The notes beneath the pieces were generated by a model, which made no database searches, was not told the DNA's origin, and was given only the letters and a program-made list of their open reading frames with translations. A stretch of 64,000 bases of DNA, taken from assembly GCA_964626735.1 (NCBI GenBank), contig CAZVIJ010000002.1, positions 3,314 through 67,313 of the forward strand, read 5' to 3'. The position numbers were made by a program, and so were the translations under genes. This DNA comes from CAZVIJ01 sp964626735. Its GTDB lineage: Bacteria > Patescibacteriota > Dojkabacteria > JAOAGR01. Shown in pieces: positions 28,401 to 35,962 of this stretch. Within the stretch, counting starts at the first letter, position 1. Each line of letters begins with the position of its first letter.

Positions 28401-31400
28401 TAGTCGGCGCGATATTCAAGCCGATAAATTTGCCCGTTCCCGAAGCCGGATTGAATGTGCCGTCGATTAACGTACTGCCGATGGTACCGCTCGTCGCCGC
28501 GTACGCATTGCTGTTGTAGCTTTGAACATTTAACGAGTATCCCGCGTTGCCGACGCCGGTGATAGCGATTCCCGTCGAACCATACCTTCGAATGCTCGTT
28601 CCGTTCGAGATGAAATCGATTTCAGGACTGGTACCGAGATTGACCACACCGTCATCCCGCACCGATAGTAAGTTGCTGCTACTGCTATTCCATAACTTTA
28701 AAGAATAGGTAGATAACGTCGATCCACTTCCCGTCGCTTCAAGACGAGCCGTAGGTGCTGTAACGCCAAGACCGACATAACCGTTCGCTGCCTGCATGAA
28801 TTGCGTCGTTCCCGTATTATCGACAACTTTCGTTATCGGACGATTGAACGTAAATGATGTGCCGGCAGAAATGACGGGAGAGAACGCGGTATCGGTAGTA
28901 AGCGATGTTGCGCTTGCGATAGCCGTAATGATTCTCGTTTGCCCGGATGCGGTGATCGTATCGCCTATCGCCAACTGAGTATTGAATGCCGAGCTGCTTC
29001 CGGTAACGGTAGTGCCGGATGATGAGATAGTACCCGTTCCGGTAACCGATGCGGGTGCGACGTAATGGAATGCTGCGCTTGGAGCTGCTGTACCGAAACC
29101 GATTCTCGTATTCGTCGTATCGAGGTTGAATAGGCCGGATGCGAAATTAAGCGCCGTGGTCGACGACGCAAGGGTTACCGGCGTTGCATTCAGTAAATTC
29201 AAGCCTCCCGGGAAATCGAATACTCCTTGTCCCGAACCGAAAGTTCTAAGCGTTAAGTCGTTGCTTTCGAAGCTCTCTCCCGATTCTAGCGTAAGTCCCG
29301 CGTTCGACTTGATGAACGATGAGTTTTGATTGGTGAGCATAAGATCGTACGCGACGGAGAGATCGCCGGGCGCATTGAACGAGACGGGCAAGTTATTGAC
29401 GATGTTCGACTCGGTTACCTTGAACAGAGAATTTCCGTTGTCCTTGATATTGAACAAGCTGCCGATATTTCCGTTCGAGCCGATGTTGAGCGAGAACAAA
29501 TCCCCGCTTGCGGTCGTAGCCGATCCGGGAATCCACGAAAGATTCATGAGCGATCCGGTCGTTAGCGCAGTCGAGGTGGAGTTTAGGCTGAATCCGGTAC
29601 CGGTCGTCAGTCCGTTCAGGCTCATGTTAAATCCGGTGCCGGTCGTTATCGAGTTGCCGACGAGGTTCATGAGGCCGGTCGTATCCGAACTCAGGAGATC
29701 GAGCTTATATGAGGGAGACGAGCCAGCTCCAAGCGAAAGCCTTTTATTTACGTTATCCCAAAATAACGCCGAGTCAGCGCCGATATTGTACGTCCCGTTC
29801 CAGAACGCCAGCTGCCCGTTCGTACCCGAGCCTCCAATTCCTGCACCAGTTCCGCTGCAGTTTCCGGTCGACATACAAACGGTACCGTCTGCATCGGGAA
29901 TTACCACTGAGCGGGATGCCGTCGGTGTCCAAGAAAGCGTCCCCGTACCGCCGAACGTAAGCGAATTGCTTGCCGAGGTGAATTTGCCCGAGGTATCGAC
30001 ACTGAATAGGTTGGCGTTTGCCGCTGCATTGAGTGCTTGGATAAAGTATCCCTGCGATCCGGAATCGGTATTCCTCAATAGCTGCAGACCGTATGATGAA
30101 GCTAGATTTCCGTTTTGCACGAGAGAAAGTCCGGTAGACGTAGAATTGCCGCGGGCGCTCACGCTCGCCAAGGTATCCGCCTCGGTACCGGTGAGCGTCA
30201 ACGTCGATCCTGAAACCGAAAGCGAATTGATGCCGGCTCCAGCAAGCGTTACTCCGCTCGTTAACGAATTCAGGCTGGTGACTCCAGAGTTGGCTATTGT
30301 CGTTCCCGTAATGGTTATTCCCGATCCTTCCGTCAGCGTTACCGCGCCAGTCAAGGATTGGAATGATGTTACCCCGGTATTTGCGACGGTTATAGATCCA
30401 TTGCCGTTCGTAATACCTATCCCCGTCCCTTGGGTGAGCGTAGCGACCGTGTACCCGCCGCTTGCGTTACCGATTAGTATCTTGCCGTTGGTTGGGGCGT
30501 TTGCCGTACCGGTGCCGCCTTGCCCAATCGAAAGCGCGGTCGTGAGACCGGAGAGCGAGGTGATATCTGAGTTCGAGCCCGCTGCCGCCGCGCCTAAATT
30601 CGATCGTGCTCCTGCCGCAGTGTTCGCTCCCGTACCGCCGTTCGCGAGTTGCAAAATACTGGTGATTTCCGAACTGTTCAAATTGACGGCACCGACCGAT
30701 ACGCTACCCGATGAGCTTTTGAGAATTCCAGTGGTCAGCGAGCTGAACGTCACGGTACCTGATGCGCTAAAATTTCCTCCAACCGAAACAAGCGTTCCGT
30801 TATCAGTAATAATAGAGTCATTTATCGCTTGAGCTCCGGTGAATTTGGCAAGCTTATCCGTCGTACCTCCCGTCGTCGTAATGCCTCCACCAAGTCCGAC
30901 GCAGTTTCCGCTCGTCAAACAGACGACGCCCGATTGATCGGGGAACGTGTAGGTTTGCCCCGACGAAAGATCGGCAACATTTATGGTTCCGTACAGCGTC
31001 GGCGTCGATCCTCCCTCTCGAATGAGGACTCCGGTATCCGTCGTATATGTTCCTACGGTCGAAGCATTTCCCGATGTTCCATCAACGGTAAACTTGTTCG
31101 CGCCGACAGACAAAGTCGCATTCGGCGAATTCGTGCCGATGCCAAGCCTGTTGTTCGTCCTGTTGTAATAGAACGTAGAAACACTGGTGATATTCGAGTT
31201 CGAAGTAAATATGGCTACCTCGTTATTATTCGAAGTGCCGGAATTAGTCGTCGAAGCGCCGAGCGATGCGCAGTTTCCGGTCGATAAACAGACGGTTCCC
31301 GTATCATCGGGGATCGTAACTGTCCGCGGTGCAGTCGGCGTCCATACCAGGGTACCGTTTGCGCCGAATTTGAGCTGCCCGTTTGAAGTCGTAACGCTAT

Positions 31401-33102
31401 TGAACGTAGCATCCGAAGTAGTAGATAGGTTCTGGGGCAACGACAATGTTACAGCTCCGGTAGCCGAAGAGACGTTGATCTGATTTGCGGTTCCCGCAAG
31501 CGAGGTAACACCGGTATTGGCAATCGTCGTTCCCGTTACGTTAATTCCGTTTCCGGCGCTCAGCGTCACTGCACCGGTACCGCCTTGGAACGAAGTGACA
31601 CCCGTATTGCTAAGGGTCAGCACGCCGCCGCTGTTAGCGTAACCGATTCCCGTTCCCGGCGTAATGGTCGATAGACTATACCCGGTACCGGTACCGACCA
31701 TTATTTGATCGAGTCCGGGCACGGTATTCAATCCGGTACCTCCCTGTCCTACCGAAAGAGCCGTCGTCAGGCCGGTCAGGGCGGTTATATCCGAATTCAC
31801 TCCACGCGATGCCGCTCCTAAGTTAGAACGTGCATTCGTTGCGGTCGTCGCGCCGGTACCGCCGTAGGCAATTCCGATTGCGCCGCCATTCCAAACACCC
31901 GATGTAATGGTATTGACGCTCAAGTTTCCGAATGCCCACGTGCCGGTTATCGTTTCGTTCTGGTTTTTACGGGTGATCTGCGAATTCGCGTAGTCGATAG
32001 AAAGCGACGAGGTGGTTCCTGAGTGTGAGAGTGAAAAATCGGAAGCGGCGACGTCGATCAAGGTATTATTGGTATATGTCGTAGCCCCTTCCCGTAGCTC
32101 GATACCCGAAACGCTTGCGCACTTCCAAAGCAGGGCAGATGAATCCCATTGAAGCGATTGTCCGTCTCCGCACCCCCGAAGGAGTGCAACGCCATCGGAA
32201 CCGATTTCTAAGCCGGAATTCGAAGAGGTAACGCTTGAACTGCCTGAAGTTGGGACGATGAGTGAGAGTGTCGGTGATGTCCCGTCGCTCACGCCGATTG
32301 TGGAGGAACCAGTAAGAGAAGTTATGTATGATCCTTCAGTATCGACACCGAGCAGCGCTTTTCCGCCGGTAAGTACCCCGTTCGGTCCAGCCTTGATGAT
32401 CCCGCCTCCTGCCAAATAGTCGAACTGCACCGTTCCCGTAGAACGAATGCTTGATGACCGAACGATAGCGCCTGAACTGTTGACTTGAAACCCGCCGGTC
32501 AGGACTCCTCCTGAGATTGTTGAACCGACTCCTAAGTTTTTGCTGGTCGTTACCGAATTGCCGGATTGAGAAAAGCCGGTGTCGGTGACAGCGTTTGAAG
32601 CGAGGAACAGCGTATTCGAATTCGTGTCTTTATTGATAAGAATTCCGGGGCCGGCAGAAATATTGAGCTCGCCGCTTAAGCCTTGAAAGGAAGTAACGCC
32701 GGTATTTGAGATTGTCGGAGTTTGTCCTTCTGAAAGGGTAATGCCAGGGCCTGCCTGCAAGCCGTACAGGAGATTCGATCCGAAGATACTGCCTTTGCCC
32801 ACATCGATATTGATATCTTTGCCGATAACATTTCCGCCAAGCGTGGTAGTTCCGTCCACCGAAAAGCTCGATTTAATACTTGTCGGAATGTTGAACGAAA
32901 TATCGCCGGTCAGCTCTAAGCGCTTTTTTGTCGTCGTTCCTAACACATGCGAATCGATGTTCTGATTTTGCGCTGTCGTTATTGTGGATTTTTTCGAGGA
33001 TCCGAGTATTTCTGACAGTGTTCCTTTTACGGCAAACAGGCAAGCCCCGATGATAACGAGGCTTAAAGCCAGTACAACGGGCTTTTTCAGGGGCCGTGCC
33101 AT
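25447..33102 (-). CDS. giant tail-fibre-like membrane-anchored surface protein (2551 aa)
   Basis: An N-terminal anchor (residues about 8-28) precedes roughly 2200 residues of beta-rich repeats. Recognisable units are GVTSFQGLSGELNISAGPGI-type blocks, two ARSNLGAA...GLTTALS.GQGGTG collar repeats typical of phage tail fibres, IPDDTGTVCLSTGNC motifs (three copies), LGIGTNSPNATLSVG motifs and three TQL.IGDTITASGQT modules. Near residue 2200 comes the block GADLAEYFDVTGLVEEGD and KVNDRVFGVV, which in tail-fibre-like proteins precedes an S74 chaperone; the S74 catalytic domain itself is not seen. A PTPT spacer and small beta domain end the protein. It is probably trimeric, fibrous and exposed; the function, attachment to a host or surface, is inferred. 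Confidence 0.82.
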   Translation of the reverse strand: MARPLKKPVVLALSLVIIGACLFAVKGTLSEILGSSKKSTITTAQNQNIDSHVLGTTTKKRLELTGDISFNIPTSIKSSFSVDGTTTLGGNVIGKDINIDVGKGSIFGSNLLYGLQAGPGITLSEGQTPTISNTGVTSFQGLSGELNISAGPGILINKDTNSNTLFLASNAVTDTGFSQSGNSVTTSKNLGVGSTISGGVLTGGFQVNSSGAIVRSSSIRSTGTVQFDYLAGGGIIKAGPNGVLTGGKALLGVDTEGSYITSLTGSSTIGVSDGTSPTLSLIVPTSGSSSVTSSNSGLEIGSDGVALLRGCGDGQSLQWDSSALLWKCASVSGIELREGATTYTNNTLIDVAASDFSLSHSGTTSSLSIDYANSQITRKNQNETITGTWAFGNLSVNTITSGVWNGGAIGIAYGGTGATTATNARSNLGAASRGVNSDITALTGLTTALSVGQGGTGLNTVPGLDQIMVGTGTGYSLSTITPGTGIGYANSGGVLTLSNTGVTSFQGGTGAVTLSAGNGINVTGTTIANTGVTSLAGTANQINVSSATGAVTLSLPQNLSTTSDATFNSVTTSNGQLKFGANGTLVWTPTAPRTVTIPDDTGTVCLSTGNCASLGASTTNSGTSNNNEVAIFTSNSNITSVSTFYYNRTNNRLGIGTNSPNATLSVGANKFTVDGTSGNASTVGTYTTDTGVLIREGGSTPTLYGTINVADLSSGQTYTFPDQSGVVCLTSGNCVGLGGGITTTGGTTDKLAKFTGAQAINDSIITDNGTLVSVGGNFSASGTVTFSSLTTGILKSSSGSVSVGAVNLNSSEITSILQLANGGTGANTAAGARSNLGAAAAGSNSDITSLSGLTTALSIGQGGTGTANAPTNGKILIGNASGGYTVATLTQGTGIGITNGNGSITVANTGVTSFQSLTGAVTLTEGSGITITGTTIANSGVTSLNSLTSGVTLAGAGINSLSVSGSTLTLTGTEADTLASVSARGNSTSTGLSLVQNGNLASSYGLQLLRNTDSGSQGYFIQALNAAANANLFSVDTSGKFTSASNSLTFGGTGTLSWTPTASRSVVIPDADGTVCMSTGNCSGTGAGIGGSGTNGQLAFWNGTYNIGADSALFWDNVNKRLSLGAGSSPSYKLDLLSSDTTGLMNLVGNSITTGTGFNMSLNGLTTGTGFSLNSTSTALTTGSLMNLSWIPGSATTASGDLFSLNIGSNGNIGSLFNIKDNGNSLFKVTESNIVNNLPVSFNAPGDLSVAYDLMLTNQNSSFIKSNAGLTLESGESFESNDLTLRTFGSGQGVFDFPGGLNLLNATPVTLASSTTALNFASGLFNLDTTNTRIGFGTAAPSAAFHYVAPASVTGTGTISSSGTTVTGSSSAFNTQLAIGDTITASGQTRIITAIASATSLTTDTAFSPVISAGTSFTFNRPITKVVDNTGTTQFMQAANGYVGLGVTAPTARLEATGSGSTLSTYSLKLWNSSSSNLLSVRDDGVVNLGTSPEIDFISNGTSIRRYGSTGIAITGVGNAGYSLNVQSYNSNAYAATSGTIGSTLIDGTFNPASGTGKFIGLNIAPTINQSGTATGDYTALQINTTESAATGTYKYLADFQTGGSSKFVFTSAGYMGIGTTTPTALLNAKAATGTSGSGTISSAGVTVTGSSTAFTTQLTIGDTITASGQTQVVTAIASDTSLTVDPGFSPNVTAVAFTYQKPIVKTADSSGNQKFMINSQGNIYLGDTATSGTQYIYGTLYTGSGYPREQISFTPGNNGGTIQLLTKSNQSLTLNGSGNIVTLTSYGSIGLSTSTDNITFQPGGAGNVGISTATPYASLQANGHAATSGTGTLDSSGTTVTGTSTVFTTQLHVGDTITASGQTRTVTAIASNTSLTTDTAFSPVLSGAAFTFQQPIFKFANSSGTVVHTQTALGYMGVGTAAPLANLESLATSNQLRLSYDASTPVLFNVGATGDLTIDQNKLSTSGAIRFKTSGASNASAEMFTLKGASGSTGYVGINNSNPSYALDVSPAYSGTGIRLAADTIMQPSTSTNNSAPDILTLQNLGSSTTSGVGDSILFKSANSNSNSRQLARLSSFFTTTTQGSERGAMTFSVAQPNDINSTTLAEVMRLDGNAQVGIGITGAHYRFSTLMSNASGNVAAITNTATTDDTTTNALRLNLGTADTGTSARFMQFYAGSTTDNDGTGVGRIRLNNTGVAYETGGADLAEYFDVTGLVEEGDLVANSVSGNMKASKVNDRVFGVVSSSAAFVGNAKTDKPKANQAIIGLTGQVKTKVSTINGVIHKGDLIGISEIGGVGAKLIDSGFAVGTALEDNFDTDVNAVRKITVLVAPFYFAGKPTSDIKQAGVDFIQKTKSGISTIYSIHTDGDVSARSGKFSGEIAAYSLKINVDSFTIDSEGNVVTKGSVKTAAIITATLEATNATIAQLTVDTLHVKTLVIGTSEEDKAKLAKVMPSPTVTPTQTSGVVPTLSPTPTKEDSSIGDAVLPANKKTVFIENSLVTEKSKVFLTNRTEDAGALSVIRIEPSKGFEVSITKPYGKEVKFDYWIVDKS
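27415..27611 (-). repeat. GDTITASGQT module, copy 3
   Basis: Encodes the third copy (VTGTSTVFTTQLHVGDTITA ... TSLTTDTAFSP) of a roughly 65-residue beta module in the tail-fibre-like protein. Confidence 0.8.
27985..28190 (-). repeat. GDTITASGQT module, copy 2
   Basis: Second copy (VTGSSTAFTTQLTIGDTITA ... TSLTVDPGFSP) in the same protein, about 0.57 kb from copy 3. Confidence 0.8.
28835..29035 (-). repeat. GDTITASGQT module, copy 1
   Basis: First copy (VTGSSSAFNTQLAIGDTITA ... TSLTTDTAFSP), about 0.85 kb from copy 2. Confidence 0.8.
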
Positions 33103-33188
33103 GTAGTAATGATTGGTGTTCTAACCAATATAGATGAATGTACAATTATGGCAAGATATATTAATACGATGGGAAGTAAGCGTATTTA

Positions 33189-34256
33189 CTATTGTTTCTC
33201 GTCGTGCTCTATCCAGGTCTTTACGCCGAACGGATGAAATGCGAATTGTAGCTCCTCGCCGCCAAACTTCTTTAACTCGCGAAGTACCGTATATCGGGAA
33301 TTGAAGGGACAGTAGAACATAAATACCCCTCCGCCGCCCGCTCCGGAAATCTTACCGCCGGTTGCGCCTGCTGCTAGCGCTGCCGAATAGATATCGTCGA
33401 TGCGGCTATTCGAAACTTCTCGTGCGGTCGCTTTCTTCGCTTCCCATCCCTGATGGAGCATCTCCCCGAGACTGTTGAGTTGCCCGTTTACGACTGCATC
33501 GGCCATCGTTTGTGCTGCTGCCTTGAGCGCATGCATCGCTTCGATCGATCTACTGCTGCCCGAGGCGACGCTTCTTGTCTGGGCATCGATAATATGCGAA
33601 GAAACTCTGCTTGTTCCCATGGCGTAAAGGACAAGATTTTCAGTCAGCTGCATTATATACGCTTCGGGAATGTTCAGCGGCCATACGATAACTTGATCTT
33701 TCGGCATGAACTTCATGAGATTGAAGCCGCCGAACGCGGCGCAGTACTGATCTTGCTTGCCACCCGATAATCCGAGATCTTTCCTCTCGATCTCCCAAGC
33801 CAAGTGCGCGATATCTTTTGGAGTCATTTCGCTGTAGACACCAGGCGCGCGCCATCTGAGGAAAGCGGAAACCATCGCGACGACGAGCGTCGATGAAGAA
33901 CCAAGTCCCGAACCGATCGGCGCTTCGATGAGCGTTTGCAGTTTGAACGGTAACGGCTCGAACTTGAAACGATCCATGATGCTGTTGTACGTTCCCTGCA
34001 AAAGATCGAGTCCGTCGGATGGCGTCACGGAAGCGGCGACATCGTGCACGGCCCTGCGATCCATATCCCACGCATGGAAAACGATACTGTCTCCTCTACT
34101 CATCCCTCCATTCCCCCGTATTGTAATGGAGGCTTTCGCGAAGCGGTCGATGGTTGCATTGAACACTTGCCCGCCGAACTGTTCTGCGTATGCTGGGGTA
34201 TCGGTACCTCCTCCGCCAATGCCGATTCTAAGAGGTGCGTTTGCGTGGTAAATCAT
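33189..34256 (-). CDS. GHMP sugar kinase, D-glycero-D-manno-heptose 7-phosphate kinase-like
   Basis: 355 aa, cytosolic. GHMP motifs: the N-terminal NAPLRIGIGGGGTDTPAYAE, the phosphate-binding PIGSGLGSSSTLVVA (near residues 115-130) and the C-terminal GGKISGAGGGGVFMFY. The GGGGTD start and overall length fit the HddA branch, which phosphorylates heptose 7-phosphate at C1 on the way to GDP-heptose; fucose or other GHMP kinases are alternatives. It follows the GDP-sugar dehydratase gene by 50 bp on the same strand, which supports a GDP-linked sugar pathway for a surface glycan. No isomerase, phosphatase or guanylyltransferase of that pathway lies in the window. Confidence 0.85.
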   Translation of the reverse strand: MIYHANAPLRIGIGGGGTDTPAYAEQFGGQVFNATIDRFAKASITIRGNGGMSRGDSIVFHAWDMDRRAVHDVAASVTPSDGLDLLQGTYNSIMDRFKFEPLPFKLQTLIEAPIGSGLGSSSTLVVAMVSAFLRWRAPGVYSEMTPKDIAHLAWEIERKDLGLSGGKQDQYCAAFGGFNLMKFMPKDQVIVWPLNIPEAYIMQLTENLVLYAMGTSRVSSHIIDAQTRSVASGSSRSIEAMHALKAAAQTMADAVVNGQLNSLGEMLHQGWEAKKATAREVSNSRIDDIYSAALAAGATGGKISGAGGGGVFMFYCPFNSRYTVLRELKKFGGEELQFAFHPFGVKTWIEHDEKQ

Positions 34257-34306
34257 AAGATAGGTTTAATAGGTTTATGGTGCCGATTGTACTTCGAGAA
34301 CCCGGT

Positions 34307-35299
34307 TCATTTCAACCGGTGTTCTTCCGCAATTCGATTCCTCCAGTATTCGAGCAGCTCTTCGACGATCTGCTCCATGGTAACCTCTGGTTCCCAGCCG
34401 GTATCTTGTTTCAGTTCGGAATTATCTCCTTGCAGTATCGGCTCGTCGAGGGGACGTAGTCGGGAAGGGTCGATTTCGAGCTCAGCTTTTACTTTGCCTT
34501 TCGCAAGTACAATATCCGCGATATCGCCTATTCGGGTCGCAACACCAGAACAGACGTTGTATGTCTTTCCGGCCTTGCCTTTATTCAGCAATAGCCAAAG
34601 TGCCCGGGCAGTATCGAGTACGTGGGAAAAGTCGCGTTTCGCCTCCAAGTTCCCTACTTTAATTTTCGGCTCCTGCAGCCCCGCTTCGATCATCGCCATC
34701 TGCTGGCAAAACGTTTGGATCGAGCATCGATCACCTTGCCTTGGTCCGACTTGGTTGAAAAATCTCGTGACGTAGACATGCTGCCCGTAGCTATCGTGAT
34801 ACTGCAGTGCCGTCAGTTCTTGGGCAACTTTGCTCACGCCGTACGGGGAAGCAGGCCTGAGGTTTCTTGATTCTTTTATTGGAACCTCCTCCGGCTTTAC
34901 CCAGCCGTATTCTGCACTCGATCCGGCTACGTGAATTTTCGCTTCCGGAACGTGCAACCGGGCAGCTTCAAGCACATTGATCGTCCCTTCGACATTGGTC
35001 CGCAATGTTTCGATCGGGGCGTCCCAAGAGACGGCAGGATAGCTTTGGGCAGCCAAATGATAAATGAAATCGGGTTTAACGGCTGCAATCGTTTTGTTGA
35101 CGATAAACGGATCGACGATGTCTCCTTCGTGGAAAATAACGGTACCGTACAGCTGCTGAATCGGACGCGGATCGCTTCTCCACCGCTTGAATCCGTGAAC
35201 CTCCACATCGGGAAGCGTAACGAGGTAATCTGCAAGGAAGCTTCCGACAGGTCCCGTTATACCGGTGATCAAGACTTTGAGCGGTTTATTCTGTGACAT
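34307..35299 (-). CDS. GDP-mannose/GDP-heptose 4,6-dehydratase-like SDR
   Basis: 330 aa, extended short-chain dehydrogenase. The NAD(P)-binding TGITGPVGSFLADYL lies at residues about 11-26, GDIVD near 60, and YHLAAQSYPAVSWDAP near 85. The active site is GSSAEYG plus the SPYGVSKVAQE Tyr-x3-Lys pair. The order and length match GDP-mannose 4,6-dehydratase (Gmd) and the related reductase Rmd, which cannot be separated by eye. It would produce a GDP-4-keto-6-deoxy or 6-deoxy sugar. First gene of a two-gene unit with the GHMP kinase. A TATAGT box ends 6 nt before the ATG. Confidence 0.85.
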   Translation of the reverse strand: MSQNKPLKVLITGITGPVGSFLADYLVTLPDVEVHGFKRWRSDPRPIQQLYGTVIFHEGDIVDPFIVNKTIAAVKPDFIYHLAAQSYPAVSWDAPIETLRTNVEGTINVLEAARLHVPEAKIHVAGSSAEYGWVKPEEVPIKESRNLRPASPYGVSKVAQELTALQYHDSYGQHVYVTRFFNQVGPRQGDRCSIQTFCQQMAMIEAGLQEPKIKVGNLEAKRDFSHVLDTARALWLLLNKGKAGKTYNVCSGVATRIGDIADIVLAKGKVKAELEIDPSRLRPLDEPILQGDNSELKQDTGWEPEVTMEQIVEELLEYWRNRIAEEHRLK

Positions 35300-35304
35300 G
35301 CCCC

Positions 35305-35310
35305 ACTATA
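35305..35310 (-). promoter_or_regulatory. -10 box of the sugar-nucleotide operon (leaderless)
   Basis: Minus-strand TATAGT, preceded by TG, ends 6 nt before the ATG at 35299. Confidence 0.65.
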
Positions 35311-35391
35311 CACGAATGGCGCATGCAGTTCACGAGACTTGCCGAGCTGGATATAGCGTGCCGAAACGTTAGTCGCGGCAATGTAGGGAAA

Positions 35392-35400
35392 TGCTATACT
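35392..35400 (+). promoter_or_regulatory. extended -10 box of the cupin gene (leaderless)
   Basis: TGCTATACT ends 8 nt before the ATG at 35408. Confidence 0.65.
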
Positions 35401-35407
35401 TGCCATT

Positions 35408-35920
35408 ATGGTTCCTCGATCAATCAATGGCGTTTTTTCTCACATCGAATCTCCTGCTACTGTTGAAGACTTTCCTCAAGGCATTCACGTAATCAACTGG
35501 ATATTCCCTGGCCAGGAACATCTCATGAACGCAGCGCTCGTACAAATGCAGCCGCGTGTCGTATTGCCGCCGTTTATCGTTCTCCCTCACCTTGAGAGTG
35601 GCGTTTTTACGCTTACCGAATATATTTTGAAAGGATCCGGAGTGTACATCATCCAGTCGGGAACAGAAGCGCGTTCATACCATGTGACTGCAGGCGATAG
35701 AATTCAGTATACGAGCGGCATTATCGGCAGCATCGTTGCAGGCCGCGATGGGTTGGCGTTCGTAAACTACACCACTCCCCCTTTCACGCCAGGAGTTACA
35801 GAGGAGGAAATAGCCCCCTACGACGAAAGAGTCGCCCGGCGCTTCCGGGTACTTCTCGGTAACGCTAAGCGAACGCTTGTCCCGAAATCGTCGGGGAATC
35901 GGAATATAGTCATACCATAA
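35408..35920 (+). CDS. cupin-fold protein
   Basis: 170 aa, cytosolic. The central beta-rich part follows the cupin pattern: LPPFIVLPHLESGVFTLTEY, then LKGSGVYIIQSGTEARSYHV, then VTAGDRIQYTSGIIGSIVAG. The PGD/AGD turn between the two cupin motifs is present, but the usual His-x-His metal ligands are mostly missing, so a non-enzymatic binding role is more likely than oxygenase or isomerase activity. It stands alone between divergent sugar-nucleotide genes and a kinase-like gene, each with its own promoter. Confidence 0.6.
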   Translation: MVPRSINGVFSHIESPATVEDFPQGIHVINWIFPGQEHLMNAALVQMQPRVVLPPFIVLPHLESGVFTLTEYILKGSGVYIIQSGTEARSYHVTAGDRIQYTSGIIGSIVAGRDGLAFVNYTTPPFTPGVTEEEIAPYDERVARRFRVLLGNAKRTLVPKSSGNRNIVIP

Positions 35921-35946
35921 AATAGTGAACCGATAGTTTGTTCTGG

Positions 35947-35955
35947 TGATATAAT
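35947..35955 (+). promoter_or_regulatory. consensus extended -10 box (leaderless)
   Basis: TGATATAAT ends 8 nt before the ATG at 35963. An earlier ATG at 35958 is followed at once by TAA and cannot be used. Confidence 0.75.
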
Positions 35956-35962
35956 TAATGTA

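Noticed and set aside
29330..30832. 500-codon plus-strand open frame antisense to the tail-fibre-like gene
   Set aside because: Pro/Val-rich composition arises from the opposite strand of Gly/Thr/Ser repeats; no start signal or recognisable domain.
26000..33000. Repeat pattern suggestive of a CRISPR array
   Set aside because: Repeats are protein-coding, uneven in length and spacing, and keep one reading frame.
33112..33129. ATTGGT/ACCAAT inverted repeat upstream of the tail-fibre-like gene
   Set aside because: Only 6 bp with a 6-nt loop, weak and AT-rich; may occur by chance, though an operator cannot be excluded.
33137..33260. TACAAT followed by ATG on the plus strand near 33140
   Set aside because: The frame is a 30-codon stretch that runs into the antisense of the GHMP kinase gene, with no protein features.
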